DNA of 10,313 bases from an uncultured Clostridium sp. (GTDB lineage: Bacteria > Bacillota > Clostridia > Lachnospirales > Lachnospiraceae): the NCBI GenBank assembly GCA_958442925.1, contig CAUCIO010000076.1:1-10313 (forward strand). Reading direction: 5' to 3'. Below the pieces are notes generated by a model that was not told the origin of the DNA, made no database searches, and worked only from the letters and a program-made list of their open reading frames with translations. The translations under genes and the position numbers were made by a program. Of the stretch, positions 6,470 to 10,313 are shown in pieces; within the stretch, counting starts at the first letter, position 1, and the number at the start of each line of letters is the position of its first letter.

Positions 6470-7726
6470 TTACTCAGCCTGCCCTGCCTCTTTCTCTTCA
6501 TTCAGTTCGCTTCTTCTCAAAATATCATAGGTCTCCGGTATTTCGGACAGCTTCACCTTGAGGATCTGTTTTGGATGGGGAGCGCTCTCCATCGGCTCGC
6601 CCTCCTCATTTCTGATTTCCTCCACTGTGACAGACAGATTCCTTCCATCCGGCTTCATGATCTCAATAGTTTCTCCCACTGTGAACTTATTCTTCTGCTC
6701 CATCTGGAAGCTTCCGTCCTCAAACACTGTTTCCACAGTTCCGATATAGGTATAGTTTTTCACATAGGTGTTGCTGTCGTAAATCTGAGTAGTGGAATCC
6801 GGCTTATGGAAATAGAAGCCTGTGGTAAATTCACGATAGGTGCACTTTCCAATCTCCGCCTTATACCACTCCATATTGGCTCTGTACTTCTCCGGACTCT
6901 CCAGATAGTCGTCAATGGCCTTCCGATAGGTTCTGGCCACCGTCGCCACATAGAGGGCAGTCTTCATCCGGCCCTCAATCTTAAAGCTGTCGATTCCAGC
7001 CTCTATCATCTCCGGGATGTGCTCAATCATGCACAGATCCTTAGAGTTGAAAATATAGGTTCCCCGCTCATTCTCATAGACTGGCATATACTCGCCCGGT
7101 CTCGTCTCCTCCACCACGGAATACTTCCAGCGGCATGGGTGGGTACAGGCTCCCTGATTGGCGTCTCGTCCCACAAAATAGTTGCTGAGAAGGCAGCGGC
7201 CGGAATAGGAAATGCACATAGCCCCATGGATAAAGCTTTCGATCTCCATGTCCTCCGGAATCCTGTCTCTGATCTCTTTAATCTCTTTTAAGGACAGCTC
7301 CCTGGCTGTTACCACACGCTTGGCTCCCTGATTGTACCAGAACAGAAAGGTTCCATAATTGGTATTATTAGCCTGGGTACTGACGTGAAGCTCCATATCC
7401 GGAAGAATCTTTCTGGCAATGGCAAAGACACCCGGATCGGAGATAATCAGCGCGTCGGGACGAACTTCCTTCATCTCCTCAAAGTACGCCTCCACTCCCG
7501 GCAAATCCTCGTTGTGGGCTAAAATATTGGCAGTCACATAAACCTTTGCCCCTCTCTCATGGGCAAAGGCAATTCCTTCCTTCATATCTTCCTTTGTGAA
7601 GTTTTTCGCTTTCGCCCGAAGTCCGAAGGCCTCGCCTCCGATGTAGACTGCGTCTGCTCCGTAAATCACGGCAGTTTTTAACACATCCAGACTTCCGGCT
7701 GGAATTAAAAGCTCCAGTTTTCTCAT
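6470..7726 (-). CDS. trhP: U32-family protein, probable tRNA U34 5-hydroxylation protein TrhP (YrrO/YegQ-like)
   Basis: The 418-residue product carries the full U32 signature at 163-181 (Glu163, Phe165, Gly168, Cys171, Gly177, Cys178, Ser181), followed by Cys194 and Cys198 in G-A-C-T-H-P-C-R-W; these cysteines fit the iron-sulfur site of the family. The N-terminal half is a TIM-barrel-like domain starting E-L-L-I-P-A-G-S; about 320-400 is a C-terminal beta domain. U32 proteins were first called collagenases, but YegQ/YrrN/YrrO (TrhP) are known to use prephenate to make 5-hydroxyuridine at tRNA position 34. The neighbouring TrmR homologue supports this role over the sister RlhA (23S rRNA C2501) and UbiU/V branches. 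The ATG at 7724-7726 has an AGAGGAAGAG stretch at 7731-7740 and follows trmR by 20 bases. B. subtilis has two U32 genes here; only one is seen. Confidence 0.85.
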   Translation of the reverse strand: MRKLELLIPAGSLDVLKTAVIYGADAVYIGGEAFGLRAKAKNFTKEDMKEGIAFAHERGAKVYVTANILAHNEDLPGVEAYFEEMKEVRPDALIISDPGVFAIARKILPDMELHVSTQANNTNYGTFLFWYNQGAKRVVTARELSLKEIKEIRDRIPEDMEIESFIHGAMCISYSGRCLLSNYFVGRDANQGACTHPCRWKYSVVEETRPGEYMPVYENERGTYIFNSKDLCMIEHIPEMIEAGIDSFKIEGRMKTALYVATVARTYRKAIDDYLESPEKYRANMEWYKAEIGKCTYREFTTGFYFHKPDSTTQIYDSNTYVKNYTYIGTVETVFEDGSFQMEQKNKFTVGETIEIMKPDGRNLSVTVEEIRNEEGEPMESAPHPKQILKVKLSEIPETYDILRRSELNEEKEAGQAE

Positions 7727-7746
7727 CTATCTCTTCCTCTGTTCTA

Positions 7747-8418
7747 TTATTCTGCAGTATGTTTCCGGCTGGCAGCAGTTTTTTTTACGCTGACAGTTAC
7801 CCCGTCCCCAATGGGAAGCACCGATGTTTCCAGTTCCTCCATGTGGGTCAGCGTATAGAGATACTCCCGCATCCTGCTGTGAATGGTGCGGTTTCTCCGC
7901 TCCACTGCATATCTTGATTCAATCAGATCTCCATCCTGCAGCACATTGTCGGAAATCAGAACGCCTCCCTCCGGCATCAGCCGAAGCAGCATAGGCAGCC
8001 AGTGGAGATACTGTCCCTTAGCCGCGTCCATGAAGATAAAATCCCAGGTTCCCGTGAGGCCGGATAAAATCTCTTCCGCATCTCCTTCTAACAGAGTAAT
8101 TCTGTCTTCCATACCTGCCCGCCGGAAGTTTTCTCTGGCAATGGGAAGGCGTTTTTCATATTTTTCTATGGTAGTGATATGGCAGTCTTCCGGCATGACC
8201 CGCCCCATTAACAGGGCCGAGTATCCCACTGCCGTTCCTACCTCCAGAATCGCTCCGGGCCGTTTTAAAGCCACCAGGGTTTTTAAGAGAGCTCCTGTCT
8301 CCTTTCTGATAATCGGAACAAAATCTCTTACCGCCTCCGCCTCAATAGTATCTAACAGCTCTCCATTTCCCTGATCCAGAGAGTGAAGGTAGGAGGTCAG
8401 TCTCTCATTTACAATCAT
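7747..8418 (-). CDS. trmR: O-methyltransferase, probable tRNA 5-hydroxyuridine methyltransferase TrmR (YrrM)
   Basis: This 223-residue protein is a class I SAM-dependent, COMT-like O-methyltransferase. Motif I is E-V-G-T-A-V-G-Y-S-A (59-68), an acidic residue at the end of the second strand is Glu85 (T-I-E-K), and D113 sits in the next SAM-contact loop (G-D-A-E-E). The divalent-metal ligands are Asp131 (M-D-A-A-K-G-Q-Y), Asp157 and Asn158 (S-D-N-V-L), as in catechol and caffeoyl-CoA methyltransferases and B. subtilis YrrM. YrrM (TrmR) methylates ho5U34 of tRNA to mo5U. Position between an MltG-like gene and a U32 gene matches the yrrL-yrrM-yrrN-yrrO order and makes TrmR much more likely than a small-molecule methyltransferase. 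The start ATG overlaps the upstream stop by 4 bases (ATGA, 8415-8418), suggesting translational coupling. Confidence 0.88.
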   Translation of the reverse strand: MIVNERLTSYLHSLDQGNGELLDTIEAEAVRDFVPIIRKETGALLKTLVALKRPGAILEVGTAVGYSALLMGRVMPEDCHITTIEKYEKRLPIARENFRRAGMEDRITLLEGDAEEILSGLTGTWDFIFMDAAKGQYLHWLPMLLRLMPEGGVLISDNVLQDGDLIESRYAVERRNRTIHSRMREYLYTLTHMEELETSVLPIGDGVTVSVKKTAASRKHTAE

Positions 8419-8822
8419 TCTTCCTCCTTCTCGTCCTCATCAGAAACTCCCGGACTGTCATCCAGTATCTGAAGCATGTCCATAGAGGTCTGAGCAGTGT
8501 TAAAGGTATAGGTTCCCGGATGTATCTCGTACTCATAGAGAGAAGCTTCTATAGCAAATACATATTCATTGGGAATCAGCCCCTGGGCCTTTAAAAGTTT
8601 CCCTGTCTCTATAGCTGACATCCCTTTCTCCACCGTTACCTGCCTTGACACGCCCTCTTCCTGATCCATAGGTGCAGGGGCAAAGATCTCATGGCCGAAG
8701 CTGGAGCCTCTTGTCACACCCTCGTACATAAGGATGCAGACAAGAGCCAGCAGAATCAGCTTTAAGGAGATGCTGATAATCCCTCCTGTCACCCGGTTGA
8801 TTTCCCTCGTTCTGCGGCTCAT
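8415..8822 (-). CDS. Short MltG/YceG-like membrane protein without catalytic domain
   Basis: The product has 135 residues. A basic N-terminus (M-S-R-R-T-R) precedes one membrane segment (about 14-34), then a LysM-like module at about 59-121 with the YceG pattern V-T-V-E-K-G-M-S-A-I-x-T-G-K-L-L-x-x-Q-G-L-I-x-N and P-G-T-Y-T-F, and an acidic tail (121-135). Full MltG, the endolytic transglycosylase that releases peptidoglycan glycan strands near the membrane, is about 340 residues or more and needs a C-terminal catalytic domain that is absent here; the frame simply stops and overlaps trmR by 4 bases. It occupies the position of yrrL (mltG) in B. subtilis. It could bind glycan or act as a scaffold, but cannot be a transglycosylase by itself. 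The ATG at 8820-8822 has GAGG at 8832-8835. Confidence 0.85.
   Translation of the reverse strand: MSRRTREINRVTGGIISISLKLILLALVCILMYEGVTRGSSFGHEIFAPAPMDQEEGVSRQVTVEKGMSAIETGKLLKAQGLIPNEYVFAIEASLYEYEIHPGTYTFNTAQTSMDMLQILDDSPGVSDEDEKEEE
8423..8428 (-). promoter_or_regulatory. trmR ribosome binding site inside the MltG-like gene
   Basis: AGGAGG on the minus strand, 4 bases before the trmR ATG at 8416-8418. It is embedded in the codons for the acidic E-K-E-E-E tail of the MltG-like protein, so part of that tail may be set by the need for this site. With the ATGA stop/start overlap it argues for coupled translation. Confidence 0.75.
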
Positions 8823-8870
8823 ATCTCACTTCCTCACAGTCTGTCCTTTGCTGTCCCCTATCGTTCAGTG

Positions 8871-10313
8871 CTATACTTCCATAATAATCGGAAGAATCAT
8901 CGGATTTCTCTTCATCCTCTTCCACAGGAAATCACTTAAGCTGTCACGGATAATATTCTTAATCTTGCCCCAGTCGCTGACATGGCGCTTTAAGCAGTCC
9001 TGAACAGCCGCATCCACAATAGCCTGGGCCTCGTCCATCAGATCCTCAGACTCTCTCACATAGACAAAACCTCTGGACACAATGTCCGGTCCTGCAAGCA
9101 GCTGATTGCTGTATTTTTCCAGAGTGAGCACCACCACGATAATACCGTTCTGAGCCAGATTCTGGCGGTCTCTGAGGACAATATTTCCCACGTCGCCGAT
9201 GCCCAGTCCATCTACCAGAATACCGCCTGACTGAACGCGATCTACCGTCTTATAGCCCTCTTCTCCAATCTCGATCACATCTCCGGAGGACATGACAATC
9301 ACATTTTCCTTGGGAATTCCCATGGACTCAGCTAACTTCTTCTGGGCCATCAGATGGCGGTACTCGCCGTGAACCGGAATCGCGTATTTCGGCCGCACCA
9401 GAGAGTAAATAAGCTTAATTTCTTCCTGGCAGGCATGTCCGGAAACGTGGGTATCCTGATTGATAACCTCTGCTCCCTTCATGGACAGCTCGTTGATAAC
9501 CCTGGAAACTGCCTTCTCGTTGCCCGGAATCGGGGTGGAGCTTAAAATCACCACATCTCCCGGCATAATGGACACCTTTCTGTGAAGACTTGCCGCCATT
9601 CTGGAAAGAGCTGCCATGGACTCGCCCTGGCTTCCTGTGGTAATTAAGACCGTATCCTCCGGCCTGTAATTTTTCAGGTTTTCAATATCAATCAGAGTGC
9701 CCTCTGGAATATCAATGTATCCCAGTTCACTGGCTGTTCCAATGACATTCACCATGCTGCGTCCCTCGATCACTACCTTTCTGCCGTATTTGCAGGCAGA
9801 GCTGATAATCTGCTGCACACGGTCCACGTTAGAGGCAAAGGTAGCCACAATAATTCTGTTGTTCTGATGCTCAGAAAAAATCGCATCGAAGGTCTTTCCA
9901 ACCGTCCTCTCTGACATGGTAAAGCCTGGACGGGTAGCATTGGTACTGTCACACATCAGCGCTAAAACGCCTTTTTTTCCCAGCTCTGCAAAACGCTGCA
10001 GGTCTGCAGGCTCGCCGAATACAGGCGTATAGTCAATCTTAAAGTCTCCAGTGTGGACAATGATTCCCGCCGGTGTAAAGATCGCCAGGGCGGAAGCGTC
10101 CACAATACTGTGGTTTGTCTTTACAAACTCTACCCTGAAACAGCCCAGATTAATAGACTGGCCATGCTTTACCACCTTTCTCTTGATGGTGCGAAGCATG
10201 TTGTGCTCCTTCAGCTTATGCTCAATCAGCCCGATAGTCAGCTTTGTGCCGTAGACCGGCGCAGGCACGTCCTTCAGCACATAGGGAAGGGCGCCGATGT
10301 GATCCTCATGTCC
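8871..10313 (-). CDS. rnj: Ribonuclease J (5' end cut by window edge)
   Basis: RNase J is a metallo-beta-lactamase/beta-CASP nuclease with 5'-3' exonuclease and endonuclease activity, central to mRNA turnover and rRNA maturation in Firmicutes. The visible part is 480 residues; roughly 75 N-terminal residues are outside, so the first His of the H-x-H-x-D-H motif is not seen. The fragment begins G-H-E-D-H-I-G-A-L-P-Y. Later come N-H-S-I (His68 of the fragment), T-G-D-F-K (Asp90), C-D-S-T-N, the beta-CASP motifs A-T-F-A-S-N and T-T-G-S-Q-G-E, H-V-S-G-H-A (289-294) and P-V-H-G-E-Y (His315), which supply metal and phosphate contacts. The C-terminal domain ends P-M-I-L-P-I-I-M-E-V, typical of the family. 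A GTG at 10278-10280 is not the start because the motif lies upstream of it. The MltG-like gene follows after 48 bases. Confidence 0.96.
   Translation of the reverse strand, partial: GHEDHIGALPYVLKDVPAPVYGTKLTIGLIEHKLKEHNMLRTIKRKVVKHGQSINLGCFRVEFVKTNHSIVDASALAIFTPAGIIVHTGDFKIDYTPVFGEPADLQRFAELGKKGVLALMCDSTNATRPGFTMSERTVGKTFDAIFSEHQNNRIIVATFASNVDRVQQIISSACKYGRKVVIEGRSMVNVIGTASELGYIDIPEGTLIDIENLKNYRPEDTVLITTGSQGESMAALSRMAASLHRKVSIMPGDVVILSSTPIPGNEKAVSRVINELSMKGAEVINQDTHVSGHACQEEIKLIYSLVRPKYAIPVHGEYRHLMAQKKLAESMGIPKENVIVMSSGDVIEIGEEGYKTVDRVQSGGILVDGLGIGDVGNIVLRDRQNLAQNGIIVVVLTLEKYSNQLLAGPDIVSRGFVYVRESEDLMDEAQAIVDAAVQDCLKRHVSDWGKIKNIIRDSLSDFLWKRMKRNPMILPIIMEV

Noticed and set aside
6575..7291. 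Long open frame (238 codons) on the plus strand.
   Set aside because: It is antisense to the well-supported U32 gene, its translation resembles no family, and it has no good ribosome binding site. It is a shadow of the real coding frame.
1..10313. A novel defence, secretion or mobile system.
   Set aside because: All genes are recognisable housekeeping functions or a lone lipoprotein, on one strand with tight spacing. No transposase, integrase, toxin-antitoxin pair, phage gene or tRNA attachment site is visible.

Overview
The window looks like chromosomal core sequence from an anaerobic Firmicute, most likely Lachnospiraceae or a close Clostridia relative. That placement is inferred from gene content, strong AGGAGG ribosome binding sites, the era-recO and RNase J/YrrM/U32 neighbourhoods, a class II alpha2-type glycyl-tRNA synthetase and a cytosolic M16C peptidase; no rRNA or other marker is present to fix it. 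Every gene lies on the minus strand, so transcription runs from high to low coordinates. No tRNA, rRNA, CRISPR array, insertion sequence or prophage gene is visible, and no stretch longer than about 300 bases lacks a gene.

In transcription order, the first block (10313-6470) is a compact run: ribonuclease J (its 5' end is cut by the window edge), a short membrane-anchored MltG/YceG-like protein without the catalytic domain, an O-methyltransferase (TrmR/YrrM) and a U32-family protein (TrhP/YrrO). The last three reproduce the order of the Bacillus subtilis yrrL-yrrM-yrrN-yrrO cluster, minus yrrN. TrhP and TrmR are expected to act in sequence on wobble uridine 34 of tRNA: hydroxylation to ho5U, then methylation to mo5U. 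A 99-bp gap holding a weak terminator-like hairpin leads to a YdcF/DUF218 membrane protein (6370-5543).

Between that gene and the next lies the only structurally strange spacer (5361-5542). It contains a 112-bp imperfect inverted-repeat element with a nested GC-rich core, and a perfect 13-bp tandem duplication just upstream of the next ribosome binding site. The following block (5360-843) is a probable operon of a presequence-protease-like M16C zinc peptidase, the ribosome-assembly GTPase Era and the repair protein RecO, separated by only 21 and 12 bases.

A good sigma-A-type promoter (783-811) then starts a further unit: an unrecognised lipoprotein (723-91) followed 22 bases later by glycyl-tRNA synthetase, of which only the first 22 codons are in the window. 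Taken together this is housekeeping DNA (RNA decay, tRNA modification, ribosome assembly, DNA repair, aminoacylation). I found no convincing novel multi-gene system. The points most worth a second look are the inverted-repeat element, the stripped-down MltG homologue, the single-U32 version of the TrhP/TrmR module and the lipoprotein joined to glyS.
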